19,732 nucleotides of DNA from Lachnospiraceae bacterium. Lineage in GTDB: Bacteria > Bacillota > Clostridia > Lachnospirales > Lachnospiraceae. A model generated the notes under the pieces. It made no database searches and had not been told where the DNA came from. It saw only the letters and a list, made by a program, of their open reading frames with translations. Position numbers and translations under genes: made by a program. The DNA lies in the NCBI GenBank assembly GCA_015258095.1, contig JABZIV010000036.1, positions 1-19,732 of the forward strand, given 5' to 3'. The number at the start of each line of letters is the position of its first letter. Position 1 is the first letter of the stretch. Positions 12,032 to 19,732 of this stretch are shown here, in pieces.

Positions 12032-14908
12032 TTATTTGTTTAAATATGATGAAACTTCCTCTACCGTATCTCTATACAACTGTATAAATGCATTATGATT
12101 GTATCGAATATAATGCATTGCTTCTTCTTTTTCAACTCCCTCTACGATTCGTTTCGCCGCATACTCCATCTTCTTCGCATACTCGGAAAGTACTACTGCA
12201 CCAACCGTAAGGGCGGTTGTCTTCAAGCCATGCGAATAGAGCCTGTACTTCGCATAATCCGGTAACGCATACGCCCCTTCCAACTCCTCCATTTTCACCT
12301 TACAGTTCTCTTTAAACAGAGTCAGAATTTCACGATAGACTTCTTCGTCCTGCATACAGTATGCCAAACCGGTTTCCCGATTCAAGAGGCTGCTTTTCTC
12401 CTCTTTACTGGGAATATTATGTCGTTTCATCTCCGCTTCAAAATATTCCTCGTTACTTCTTTTCCGGATGAGATTCTCCGGCAGGAAAGTATACAGACTC
12501 TTATCCAGTTCACTACTGTTTACCGGCTTAGACAAATACGCATCAAAATGAACACCGCTGCCATTTTGTTCTTCCAGAAGATATACACTGGAAGAGAAAG
12601 CAATGACCGGAATCGCTTTTCCATATCGGTTTTCAATGGAAAGTGCCCTGATTTTCTTTAAAGTCTCCATTCCGTCCATTCCGGCCATCATATGATCCAG
12701 ATAGACAATATCATAAGTGGTGGTCTTTAACTTTTCGATGCACTCTTCTCCGGAATAGGCAAAATCGATTTGAATTTCTGTACGTTTCAGAAGATTCTTC
12801 ACAAGCTGCAAATTCAGCTCATTGTCATCGACGAGAAGAATCTTCGCATCTTTCGCAATGAATCCCTTGTTATATTCCTGCTTCTTTCCCTTCTGCTTCT
12901 TATACCGTTCTTCAAAATTTCCAACCGCTTCTTCATTTAAACGGTACTGCGGAATAAATGCGGTAAAGCAGGATCCCTCGCCAAGAGCACTCTTCAGTTC
13001 AATATGCCCATGCATGATGCGCACCAAATACTCTGTAATCGGTAATCCCAAACCGGTTCCCTGTATATTCTTTCTCCAACCGGAATGCACCCTTTGGAAC
13101 TTCTGAAATACCAGGTTCTGATCTTTTTCACTGATACCAATACCGGTATCTTTAACCATAAATTGCATCTCTACAGGATGCGCATACTCGGGCGGTTCCT
13201 CCTCCGAATCCGTAAAATATCCATCCGGAATCTGCTCTTCCTCCGCACGATGCATCTCTTCCTTTTCCATGGTACGGAAGGTAAGCGAAAGGGTAACCGT
13301 CCCCGTATCCGTATACTTAATGGCATTATCCAAAAGATTGGATAGAACCTCTCTTACACGGAAAATATCACCATAAAGCACTGCCGGCGCATCTTCATCC
13401 ACGATGATGGAAAAATGTAACTCTTTCCACTCCGCTTTAAACCGCGCCGTATTACTGAGTTCATGCAGAAGCTGGGCAAGTTCATACGGTTTCGGCACCA
13501 ACTTAATACCGGAGGATTCGATTCTCGAAAAATCCAGCACATCATTTACCAGAGATAAAAGATTCTCTCCTGAAAATTGAATATTCCGCGCATAGCCAAG
13601 AACGGTATCATCATGACTTTCCCGAAGAATCATCTCGTTCATGCCGATAACCGTATTAATCGGTGTGCGAATTTCATGAGACATATTCGCCAAAAATTCG
13701 GACTGCACTTTATCTGCCACTTCCAGCTTATTTTTTTCCGCCTGAATCTTATTGTACTCCATGCTCTGCATGTGAATCATCTGGAAGGCAAAAATCACAC
13801 TCCCCACAGATAAGAATCTTCCCTGATTCTCATAGCCATTCAGGAAGAAAGAGAGCAGTTCAATAATCGAGAAAGAAATCAAGGTGCTTCCTGCACCGAT
13901 CATCCAGGTCAGATCCTTAAACAAATCGATATCCTTTACACGAATCACAAAAAAGCTCCGTGCAATAGCAATGCAGGTAAGCAGAATCAAAAAGTCAACC
14001 AGAAGATTCAGCTCCACAAAACTGTATACGCCGATTCCTGCCGAAGTAATAATAAAGACATCACAAAGCGCAATAAAGAGACAGAGAGAATAGAGTTCCT
14101 TCTGACAAATCCCGCGTTCCATCTTGTTGACAAAGAGAAGTGCCGGAATCGGAATCATAATCAAAGAGAGATACTCCATATTCCAAAGCAGGAGAATGTT
14201 ATTAAAGAGAAGCTGTCGCACATCAATCTGGCTTCCCATCCAAATCCCTATAAAGGTGAGCGTAATTCCTAAATAATAAGACCCTTTTTCCGTGCCTTGT
14301 TTTCTGTCTAAAATCAAATACTCTACTAAGAGTCCTATTCCCATAAAAATCAAGCTGAGCGCAGACAGAATCTGCATCAGATTCTTCTTTAAAAGCGCGC
14401 AGATAATAGAAGTATCCTCTCCAAGGTAGATTCCCTTCAGAGTATTCTCCGCACTTCTCGCTCTCCCGCGAAACTCTATGCGAATCTCTTTTCCAAGCTG
14501 ATCCTTCTGTATCGGGATACGCACCCAATACAAGGGCGGAATCTTACTGTTAAAAGGAGGAATATCCTTATAAGTAAAGTTATAGACAATTTTTCGATCG
14601 ATCCAGACCGTGAGATCCTGATGAACGGTCCGAACATATAACGTATTTAAGTTGTAAGGGACAGTATCCGGTAATTTCCGCTCAATCAGGAGGTCATCAA
14701 TCAAGACCATATCTTCCGAAGCGTATAGCGTCTTCTTTGAACCGTCCGGAAGAACTCTCTGCCATCCTGTATCCAGTACTTCGTATTTTTGCTCTCCGAA
14801 TCCAAGTCTGTAATATTCCCGCAAGGAGCTTATGATAATAAAAATGGCAATAAAAACCAGAAACAAGAAATAGATGAAACGTATTCTGTTTTCTGTTATC
14901 TTGTTCAT
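12032..14908 (-). CDS. Hybrid sensor histidine kinase with 7TM sensor, REC and Hpt domains
   Basis: A 958-residue membrane phosphorelay protein. TM1 (about 9-28) is followed by a soluble, mostly beta region (about 30-170), likely extracellular, then about seven membrane segments (172-380). The arrangement is like the 7TMR-DISM sensors, with an extracellular jelly-roll-like domain ahead of seven helices. Next come HisKA with His411 in FLANMSHEIRTPINTVIG, and HATPase with the N box LLDNAIKYTD (525-534), DTGIGIS (587-593) and GTGLGLPI (617-624). A REC domain (about 690-800) has phosphoacceptor Asp738 in YLDHMMAGMDG and Lys794. An Hpt domain has His893 in YSHGLKTTALTVGA. All phosphorelay residues His-Asp-His are intact, and the final Asp can be on either downstream regulator. 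No periplasmic-ligand motif is recognised. It is the first gene of the three-gene operon; the promoter is at 14996-15024 and the ribosome site is weak. Confidence 0.93.
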   Translation of the reverse strand: MNKITENRIRFIYFLFLVFIAIFIIISSLREYYRLGFGEQKYEVLDTGWQRVLPDGSKKTLYASEDMVLIDDLLIERKLPDTVPYNLNTLYVRTVHQDLTVWIDRKIVYNFTYKDIPPFNSKIPPLYWVRIPIQKDQLGKEIRIEFRGRARSAENTLKGIYLGEDTSIICALLKKNLMQILSALSLIFMGIGLLVEYLILDRKQGTEKGSYYLGITLTFIGIWMGSQIDVRQLLFNNILLLWNMEYLSLIMIPIPALLFVNKMERGICQKELYSLCLFIALCDVFIITSAGIGVYSFVELNLLVDFLILLTCIAIARSFFVIRVKDIDLFKDLTWMIGAGSTLISFSIIELLSFFLNGYENQGRFLSVGSVIFAFQMIHMQSMEYNKIQAEKNKLEVADKVQSEFLANMSHEIRTPINTVIGMNEMILRESHDDTVLGYARNIQFSGENLLSLVNDVLDFSRIESSGIKLVPKPYELAQLLHELSNTARFKAEWKELHFSIIVDEDAPAVLYGDIFRVREVLSNLLDNAIKYTDTGTVTLSLTFRTMEKEEMHRAEEEQIPDGYFTDSEEEPPEYAHPVEMQFMVKDTGIGISEKDQNLVFQKFQRVHSGWRKNIQGTGLGLPITEYLVRIMHGHIELKSALGEGSCFTAFIPQYRLNEEAVGNFEERYKKQKGKKQEYNKGFIAKDAKILLVDDNELNLQLVKNLLKRTEIQIDFAYSGEECIEKLKTTTYDIVYLDHMMAGMDGMETLKKIRALSIENRYGKAIPVIAFSSSVYLLEEQNGSGVHFDAYLSKPVNSSELDKSLYTFLPENLIRKRSNEEYFEAEMKRHNIPSKEEKSSLLNRETGLAYCMQDEEVYREILTLFKENCKVKMEELEGAYALPDYAKYRLYSHGLKTTALTVGAVVLSEYAKKMEYAAKRIVEGVEKEEAMHYIRYNHNAFIQLYRDTVEEVSSYLNK

Positions 14909-14995
14909 CTTTACTGTACTTCCCTTCCCTAGAACAATCCACCTTTCAAGCGGACAGCATACTCCTTATAGCTTATTTCGTCAGAAATATTGTAG

Positions 14996-15024
14996 AGTAT
15001 AATCAGATAATTTTAAATAGTGAA
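14996..15024 (-). promoter_or_regulatory. Probable promoter of the hybrid kinase operon
   Basis: Minus-strand -35 TTCACT (15024-15019), 17-base spacer, -10 TATACT (15001-14996). It begins 12 bases after the spoVG terminator hairpin and gives a leader of about 80 bases. The -35 matches four of six positions. Confidence 0.55.
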
Positions 15025-15035
15025 TTACATAAACG

Positions 15036-15078
15036 ACAAAAAGCCACTAAGAGAGGATTCCTCTTAGTGGCTTTTTGT
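15036..15078 (-). terminator. Terminator of the glgC-glgD-spoVG operon
   Basis: A perfect 18-bp stem (15036-15053 with 15061-15078, outer end ACAAAAAGCC) and 7-base loop lie 22 bases beyond the spoVG stop. On the minus strand the stem ends in TTTTTGT. The symmetric A/T ends could let it work both ways, but no plus-strand transcript is expected here. Confidence 0.88.
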
Positions 15079-15099
15079 GCGGGTAAGGAAACACTAAAG

Positions 15100-15375
15100 T
15101 CAAAGCTCAGCGCCCTCTCCTTCAGCGTCTTCCTGATACTTCTCTAAAATAGTTTGTTGCAATAATTCTCTCGTGGTCGAGCGGATAGGGTGAGCGATGT
15201 CTCTGTATTCCCCGTCCGTTGTTTTTCTGGAAGGCATAGCGATAAATAAGCCCTTCTCTCCTTCAATAACCTTAATGTCGTGAATAACAAATTCCTCGTC
15301 AAAAGTAATCGAAACAATGGCCTTCATCTTACCTTCTTTGTCAACCTTGCGAACCCGTACATCTGTAACCTCCAT
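15100..15375 (-). CDS. spoVG: SpoVG-family regulator
   Basis: A 91-residue site-specific nucleic-acid-binding protein of the SpoVG family, known from Bacillus sporulation/septation and as a pleiotropic DNA/RNA-binding regulator in non-sporulating Firmicutes. The full family pattern is present: MEVTDVRVRKV at the start, VSITFDEEFVIHDIKVIEG, then LFIAMPSRKTTDGEYRDIAH and the basic/helical HPIRSTTRELLQQTILEKYQ. The acidic C-terminus (EDAEGEGAEL) is normal for the family. The start follows AAGGAAGGAG. It lies 15 bases after glgD and ahead of the strong terminator, so it is the last gene of the glycogen operon. Its presence alone does not prove that the organism sporulates. Confidence 0.96.
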   Translation of the reverse strand: MEVTDVRVRKVDKEGKMKAIVSITFDEEFVIHDIKVIEGEKGLFIAMPSRKTTDGEYRDIAHPIRSTTRELLQQTILEKYQEDAEGEGAEL

Positions 15376-15390
15376 GATACTCCTTCCTTT

Positions 15391-16512
15391 TTACATGGTA
15401 TACCTTTCATTTTTCTCGATGACGATTCTGATATTCTCCGGTGTTCCAATGTAGGTTGTATTGGCGCGAATGGTGTCCCGGCTCTCCACGATGCAATGTT
15501 CAATAACGCTGTTATCTCCGATATACACATCATTCAGGATTACCGAATTTCGAATGATACAGTTGTTTCCAATGTAGACTTTACGGCAAAGAACAGAGTT
15601 CTCCACTGTTCCGTTAATAATACAGCCGCTTGCTACAATGGAGTTATGTACATTGCAATCCGGATTGTACTTAGCAGGCGGGTTGTCGGCCAATTTTGTA
15701 TAAACTCCAGAAGCCTGCTTAAAGAAATAATCCCGAACATCTCTCTTTAAGAAGTCCATATTCGTCTTGTAATAGGACTCCAGAGAAGCAATATTGCTCC
15801 AATAAGTATTCAGTCTATAACCGTAGATTCGCTTTAGATGCTTATAGCGAACCAGAATATCCTTTACAAAATCATAGCGATCTTCATCGTGGGCTTTCTC
15901 CAAGAGTTCAATCAGCTGCCTTCTACGAATAATATAAATGCCGCAGGATATAATGTTGGCATCCGTATAGACAGGTTTCTCTTCAAAATCCACAACGCGA
16001 CTGTCTTCATTCATCTTCAGACAGCCGAAGCGGGATACATCGTCCTCCGTCTCCATCGACTTGCAAACGACGGTAATGTCCGCTCTTTTCTCGATATGAT
16101 ATTCTAGCACCTTGTTGTAGTCAAGTTTATATACCCCATCTCCTGCTGCAATAATCACATAAGGTTCATGAGATGACTGTAAAAAAACAAGGTTCTGATA
16201 GAGTGCATCTGCCGTTCCCCGGAACCAATCCCCATGTTCCGCGGTAATGGTCGGGGTATAAACAAAAAGCCCTCCTTGTTTTCTTCCAAAATCCCACCAT
16301 TTGGAAGAGGATAGATGCTGGTTTAAAGAGCGAGAGTTATATTGTGTCAGTACCGCAACTTTCTGAATATGAGAGTTAGACATATTCGAAAGGGAAAAAT
16401 CAATTGCACGATAAGTTCCCGCTACCGGCATGGCGGAAATCGCTCTCTTATTCGAAAGCTCATGCATCCTCTTATTGTTACCGCCTGCAAGTATAATTCC
16501 TATAGCTCTCAT
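15391..16512 (-). CDS. glgD: Glucose-1-phosphate adenylyltransferase subunit GlgD (regulatory-type)
   Basis: A 373-residue partner of GlgC in ADP-glucose synthesis for glycogen. The domain order is nucleotidyltransferase (about 1-240), then left-handed beta-helix repeats (about 275-370: NSIVASGCIINGTVENSV, RKVYIGNNCIIRNSVILN and so on). The nucleotide loop that reads GGQGSRLGVLT in GlgC is degenerate here: GGNNKRMHELS (residues 10-20), with Asn13 in place of the second glycine. AAGDGVYKLDY keeps Asp125 but has Gly for the following His. These changes fit the known role of GlgD as a poorly active or inactive subunit that modulates GlgC. It starts within the glgC stop (4-base overlap), with AAGGAGGAGG upstream, so production is coupled. 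15 bases separate it from spoVG. Confidence 0.95.
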   Translation of the reverse strand: MRAIGIILAGGNNKRMHELSNKRAISAMPVAGTYRAIDFSLSNMSNSHIQKVAVLTQYNSRSLNQHLSSSKWWDFGRKQGGLFVYTPTITAEHGDWFRGTADALYQNLVFLQSSHEPYVIIAAGDGVYKLDYNKVLEYHIEKRADITVVCKSMETEDDVSRFGCLKMNEDSRVVDFEEKPVYTDANIISCGIYIIRRRQLIELLEKAHDEDRYDFVKDILVRYKHLKRIYGYRLNTYWSNIASLESYYKTNMDFLKRDVRDYFFKQASGVYTKLADNPPAKYNPDCNVHNSIVASGCIINGTVENSVLCRKVYIGNNCIIRNSVILNDVYIGDNSVIEHCIVESRDTIRANTTYIGTPENIRIVIEKNERYTM

Positions 16513-17783
16513 AGTCTTTCCTCCTCCTTGATAATCACCCCTCCGCTGGAAAGGCTTCCATCTGGATAGTCGGAAAGTTCAGTCAGTCCAAATATTGCTG
16601 TATTTCTCCCCACTCTTACCCCATCCGGTATCAGGGAATTCTCCCCGATGGTCGCAAGATTCGAGCAATAAACCCTGCTGTCATAACTTGACTCCTGGTA
16701 TTCTCCAACACCAATCATACAAGCTTTTCCGATTGTTACATTCTCTGCCACCACAGCCTGGTCGATGTGGGCATCTTCCGAAATGACTGTGTTCTCCATA
16801 ATAATGCTGTTTGCTATGACTGCCCCGCGTTCCACTGTTACCCTCGGGCCGATGACGGAATTGTAAATTTCCCCGTGAATCTCACAACCTTCCGCAATAA
16901 TGGATCGTTCAACATGCGCATGTTCTGAGATATACTGCGGTGCCGCGTTCTCGGTCTGGGTATAAATCTTCCAGTACTCTTCGTATAAGTTAAACTCCGG
17001 TATCAATGCAATGAGCTCCATATTGGATTCCCAGTAGGACTGAAGTGTTCCCACATCCTTCCAATAGCCATTGAATTCGTAGGCATAAATCCTTCCTTCT
17101 TTCTGAAAAACATACGGTATAATATGCTTTCCAAAATCACAGTCCGGAACATCCCTATTCTTTACCAGGGCTTCCCTCAATACTTTCCAATTGAAAATGT
17201 AGATTCCCATGGACGCCAAATTGCTCTTCGGATTTTTTGGTTTTTCTTGGAAATCCATAATCCTTCCATGCTCATCCGTCACTGTGATACCGAAGCGACT
17301 GGCTTCCTCCATGGGTACCGGCATAGAGGCAATGGTTAAATCCGCCTTCATCGCCTTATGATATTCCAGCATCACCTCATAGTCCATCTTGTAGACATGA
17401 TCTCCGGATAAAATCAAAACATATTCGGGATCATAGTTTTCTATGTAGGCGATATTCTGATAGATGGCATTTGCTGTACCAGAGTAAAAACCTGTATCTC
17501 TCAAAGATTCATACGGCTGAAGTACCGTCACACCTCCTCTGTTTCTATCGAGGTCCCACGGTATTCCTATCCCGATATGGGCATTGAGTCGGAGCGGCTG
17601 GTATTGTGTCAAAACACCGACGGTGTCTATCCCGGAATTGATGCAATTGCTCAAGGGAAAGTCAATAATAGAATACTTCCCGCCAAAAGATACTGCCGGC
17701 TTTGCAACATTCTTTGTAAGCACTCCAAGGCGTGAACCCTGTCCACCGGCCAAAAGCATAGCAATCATTTCCTTCTTGATCAT
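16509..17783 (-). CDS. glgC: Glucose-1-phosphate adenylyltransferase catalytic subunit GlgC
   Basis: Makes ADP-glucose and pyrophosphate from glucose 1-phosphate and ATP, the committed step of bacterial glycogen synthesis. 424 residues. The N-terminal nucleotide motif is intact: LAGGQGSRLGVLTKNVAKPA (11-30), and IIDFPLSNCINSGI follows. The catalytic/metal Asp128 is in LSGDHVYKMDY, and a glucose-phosphate-binding lysine is in FQEKPKNPKSN. The C-terminal half is a beta-helix with hexapeptide-like repeats (IIAEGCEIHGEIYNSVIG, VTVERGAVIANSIIM), usually the allosteric/oligomerisation domain. A GAGG ribosome site lies about 8 bases before the ATG. It is first in glgC-glgD-spoVG; glycogen synthase and branching enzyme are not in this window. 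The leader has a TGCTATAAT promoter and an inverted repeat. Confidence 0.96.
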   Translation of the reverse strand: MIKKEMIAMLLAGGQGSRLGVLTKNVAKPAVSFGGKYSIIDFPLSNCINSGIDTVGVLTQYQPLRLNAHIGIGIPWDLDRNRGGVTVLQPYESLRDTGFYSGTANAIYQNIAYIENYDPEYVLILSGDHVYKMDYEVMLEYHKAMKADLTIASMPVPMEEASRFGITVTDEHGRIMDFQEKPKNPKSNLASMGIYIFNWKVLREALVKNRDVPDCDFGKHIIPYVFQKEGRIYAYEFNGYWKDVGTLQSYWESNMELIALIPEFNLYEEYWKIYTQTENAAPQYISEHAHVERSIIAEGCEIHGEIYNSVIGPRVTVERGAVIANSIIMENTVISEDAHIDQAVVAENVTIGKACMIGVGEYQESSYDSRVYCSNLATIGENSLIPDGVRVGRNTAIFGLTELSDYPDGSLSSGGVIIKEEERL

Positions 17784-17823
17784 CTTAATACCTCACCACA
17801 TCCAGGATTTATCTCTGCAGCTA

Positions 17824-17884
17824 AATCCAGATTATAGAAAATTGTAATGATTAAAAAGAATCTCCTACGTCTGGTATCTGGATT
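17824..17884. repeat. Spaced inverted repeat overlapping two -10-like boxes in the glgC leader
   Basis: AATCCAGAT (17824-17832) and its exact reverse complement ATCTGGATT (17876-17884) lie 43 bases apart. Each arm runs into the same GATTATAG (17830-17837 and 17881-17888), so each overlaps a TATAAT box on the minus strand. A related element ATCCAGGATT occurs at 17800-17809. The arrangement could be operator copies or a leader RNA stem. Confidence 0.6.
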
Positions 17885-17910
17885 ATAGCACGTTTTCAAA
17901 GCATTGAAAA
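17882..17910 (-). promoter_or_regulatory. Promoter of glgC-glgD-spoVG
   Basis: Minus-strand -35 TTTTCA (17910-17905), 17-base spacer ending in TGC, and perfect -10 TATAAT (17887-17882), forming an extended -10. The leader to the ATG would be about 90 bases. A second TATAAT at 17836-17831 lacks a good -35. Confidence 0.7.
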
Positions 17911-18106
17911 TAAACAAATAACAATAATCACCAGAAATGTAATTTATCTCCAAGCTTTTTTGTATAAATATTTATTAAGTATATTTATAACTCTTTTCAT
18001 GTTTTATTTCTACTTGTAATTTTGTCCTAAAGTAGAGAAAGAAAGAGGGCGTTCTGTCCTACCCCTGTTTATCTGTAATCCGATCTAAACCGTTTCCGAG
18101 AAGCAT

Positions 18107-18150
18107 AAAAAAAGACCGATAGCCGGTCTCCTCCGGCTCTATCGGTCTTT
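18107..18150 (-). terminator. Terminator of the C69 dipeptidase gene
   Basis: 18111-18126 (AAAGACCGATAGCCGG) pairs with 18133-18150 with a two-base bulge and 6-base loop. On the minus strand it ends in seven T's (18113-18107). It lies about 60 bases after the dipeptidase stop. Confidence 0.85.
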
Positions 18151-18208
18151 CTCTGACTATCCTTTACAAGTTCCTTTCGCTTGCTCAAAATCCGCCCAGC
18201 GATGCGTT

Positions 18209-19690
18209 TTAGGCATCCGAGCGGGAATAGCTGTTCTTCATCACAATGCTCGCCTCAAAAAGAACTTTATCCAGTACATCGGCTGTCTCCTGTCTTACGA
18301 TACGGGCAATTTTCTCATTGCATTCCTCCAGCATCGCTTTGATTTCTGCTGTAGTTCTCTTCTTTTTTGTAACTTCCTTCTTGCATTCTTCAATGAGCTG
18401 ATAGGCTCTGGACTGTACCGCATTCTGATAACGTTCTACATGAAAACGGCTGTTCAGATAGGACGCATTGGTTAACGCGGCAATCAAACGATTATTCCAA
18501 TAAAAACTGTCTGTGCTGACGTCCTTCTTCGTTGTCGCAAAATAAGCCGGAATCTTATCCACAGAAGAGAACAGCGGAACCATGGCATTGAAAGCATTGC
18601 TTCCGAAAGCCAACCAGGTAATGCACTCCACTTCCTTCAGTTTTTCTTCCCTATTCTGATGCAAAGACAGGAAACAGGTTCTCTCGATTCCAATCGGACG
18701 GAACTGCCCCTGGTGACTTGTATCGCCATGTCTTCCGTAGCAATCATATTTTGTGCCCTGATAATGCGAAGACAGTACATATTTCACATCCATCGGGCTG
18801 ATCTTCTTCTCCGGAACCATGCTCCAGGGAATATCGTCGGAAACAGGCGTAAAGTCGGCTTCCTCTCCTTCATAGCGGAAAGTATGGGGATTCAATGTTT
18901 TCAACATATACCAGGTTCTCGGCGTATTATAAACATGATCGGCATCGGTGTGGCTTCCGAAGGCATCCCTCGGGTTAAATTCGGGATCAAAGGAGAGATT
19001 CAGGTGATGTTCCGCCATAAATTCCCGTAAATCCTTCGAGCAGATATGTTCTTTCTGTTTCCCGAAAGCATCATCCAGATCAAAATGATCGATTCCCTGC
19101 TGATTCGCCATCATGACATAAGAATCATCCGGCACCTTCTTGGCAATAAAATGATGCCCTCCAATCGTTTCCAGCCACCAGATTTCCTTCGTGTCGGAAA
19201 AGGCAATGCCGTTCATTTCATAAGTGCCGTACTTTTCCAAGAGTTCTCCCAGTCGAATAACGCCCTCTCTTGCAGAATGAATATAAGGAAGCAGAAGGCT
19301 CACCATATCCTCTTCTCCAATCCCGCCCGGAATCTCTTTTCTTCCTTCCTTATGGAGTACAACCAAAGGATCGGCAGCTTGAACAAGATCATTACTGGTG
19401 ATGGTTTCCGTTGCGGAAACGGAAACATTGGCACTGTTGGTTCCGGCGCCTGCCCAGATTCCATTTTCTGTCAAGACATTGGGAAAGCAGATGTAATCAA
19501 GTGCCTTCTCCGGGAGAGGAATCTCCACATGGGACAGGACTGCTCTATACTTCTTTGGCGGATTCTTTCCGGAAACGGAGATCATCTTCTTTAGCGTATA
19601 CTCTCCCGAACCGGAATCCATATTTCTTGCAATCATCGTAGAGCCGTCATAACTTGCATCTTTTCCTACCAAAATCGTTGTACAAGACAT
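18209..19690 (-). CDS. pepD: C69-family dipeptidase (PepD-like)
   Basis: An N-terminal-nucleophile cysteine peptidase of family C69, which in lactic acid bacteria and clostridia cleaves dipeptides in the cytoplasm. With the start at 19690 the product is 493 residues and begins MSCTTILVGKDASYDGSTM, the characteristic start, with the nucleophile Cys3 close to the N-terminus. Further family features are IARNMDSGSGEYT, TENGIWAGAGTNSANVSVSATET, EMNGIAFSDTKEIWWLETIGG and MMANQQGIDHFDLDD. An in-frame TTG at 19708 would add six residues, but AAAGGAG lies about 8 bases before the ATG at 19690, and the conserved Cys must be near the N-terminus, so 19690 is preferred. No signal peptide is seen. It is monocistronic in this window with its own terminator. 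Confidence 0.93.
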   Translation of the reverse strand: MSCTTILVGKDASYDGSTMIARNMDSGSGEYTLKKMISVSGKNPPKKYRAVLSHVEIPLPEKALDYICFPNVLTENGIWAGAGTNSANVSVSATETITSNDLVQAADPLVVLHKEGRKEIPGGIGEEDMVSLLLPYIHSAREGVIRLGELLEKYGTYEMNGIAFSDTKEIWWLETIGGHHFIAKKVPDDSYVMMANQQGIDHFDLDDAFGKQKEHICSKDLREFMAEHHLNLSFDPEFNPRDAFGSHTDADHVYNTPRTWYMLKTLNPHTFRYEGEEADFTPVSDDIPWSMVPEKKISPMDVKYVLSSHYQGTKYDCYGRHGDTSHQGQFRPIGIERTCFLSLHQNREEKLKEVECITWLAFGSNAFNAMVPLFSSVDKIPAYFATTKKDVSTDSFYWNNRLIAALTNASYLNSRFHVERYQNAVQSRAYQLIEECKKEVTKKKRTTAEIKAMLEECNEKIARIVRQETADVLDKVLFEASIVMKNSYSRSDA

Positions 19691-19732
19691 CTTAATTTCT
19701 CCTTTCAATCGAATTGTGCATTAAACACATTG

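Larger units (their letters stand above)
17784..18106. other. Intergenic region between the dipeptidase terminator and glgC
   Basis: No credible gene is seen in these 323 bases. 17784-17910 holds the glgC leader, promoter and repeat elements listed separately. 17930-18020 is very A/T-rich with no convincing ORF or hairpin. 18030-18106 shows no clear signal. Confidence 0.7.

Noticed and set aside
14909..15018. LytTR binding repeats upstream of the kinase operon
   Set aside because: No pair of family-like 9-bp direct repeats with 12-13 base spacing could be made out.
19046..19594. Plus-strand open frame of 182 codons
   Set aside because: Antisense to the conserved core of the C69 dipeptidase; no start signals.
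19691..19708. Upstream TTG start for the C69 dipeptidase
   Set aside because: It would place the ribosome site inside the gene and move the nucleophile Cys away from the N-terminus.

Overview
The window reads as an ordinary chromosomal stretch of a low-to-mid GC member of the Clostridia, most like a Lachnospiraceae-type anaerobe. This rests on strong AGGAGG-type ribosome binding sites, a clostridial-type Rex repressor, the split GlgC/GlgD ADP-glucose pyrophosphorylase, SpoVG, a C69 dipeptidase and LytTR/GGDEF signalling proteins. The species cannot be fixed from sequence alone. No insertion sequence, phage gene, CRISPR array or integrase is visible. Nearly all protein genes lie on the minus strand; the exceptions are one surface-protein gene and two tRNAs.

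Layout, left to right. 1-3822 (minus): transketolase and transaldolase (non-oxidative pentose phosphate branch), then rex and acpS. rex and acpS overlap by 4 bases and acpS runs off the left edge. rex has its own sigma-A promoter, with a Rex-like half-palindrome across its -35 box. 3933-4731: two plus-strand tRNAs (Ser-UGA, Leu-CAG), each with its own promoter and terminator, face a minus-strand tRNA operon (Gly-UCC, Phe-GAA, Gly-GCC). None of the five encodes CCA. 4764-6463 (minus): a GNAT acetyltransferase followed by an LtrA-family membrane protein. 6652-8901 (minus): a Cache-domain chemotaxis receptor. 9093-9938 (plus): a membrane-anchored, Ig-like surface protein with a highly charged tail.

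9919-14908 (minus) is a signalling operon. It encodes a hybrid histidine kinase (one TM, extracellular domain, about seven TMs, HisKA, HATPase, REC, Hpt), a LytTR response regulator, and a REC-GGDEF-GGDEF* protein. The second GGDEF domain of the last protein has lost its catalytic motif but keeps an RxxD motif in register. The operon converges on the surface-protein gene. The two coding sequences overlap by 20 bases inside a perfect 13-bp inverted repeat, and the operon's likely intrinsic terminator lies inside the surface-protein gene.

15036-17910 (minus): glgC, glgD and spoVG form a tight operon ending in an 18-bp stem terminator. The glgC leader carries two TATAAT boxes, each overlapped by one arm of a spaced inverted repeat. 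18107-19690 (minus): a C69-family dipeptidase with its own terminator.

No wholly new system is evident. The features most worth follow-up are the tandem catalytic/degenerate GGDEF protein and its two-regulator operon, the overlapping convergent 3' ends, the candidate Rex autoregulatory site, the repeat-bearing glgC leader and the glycogen-spoVG linkage.
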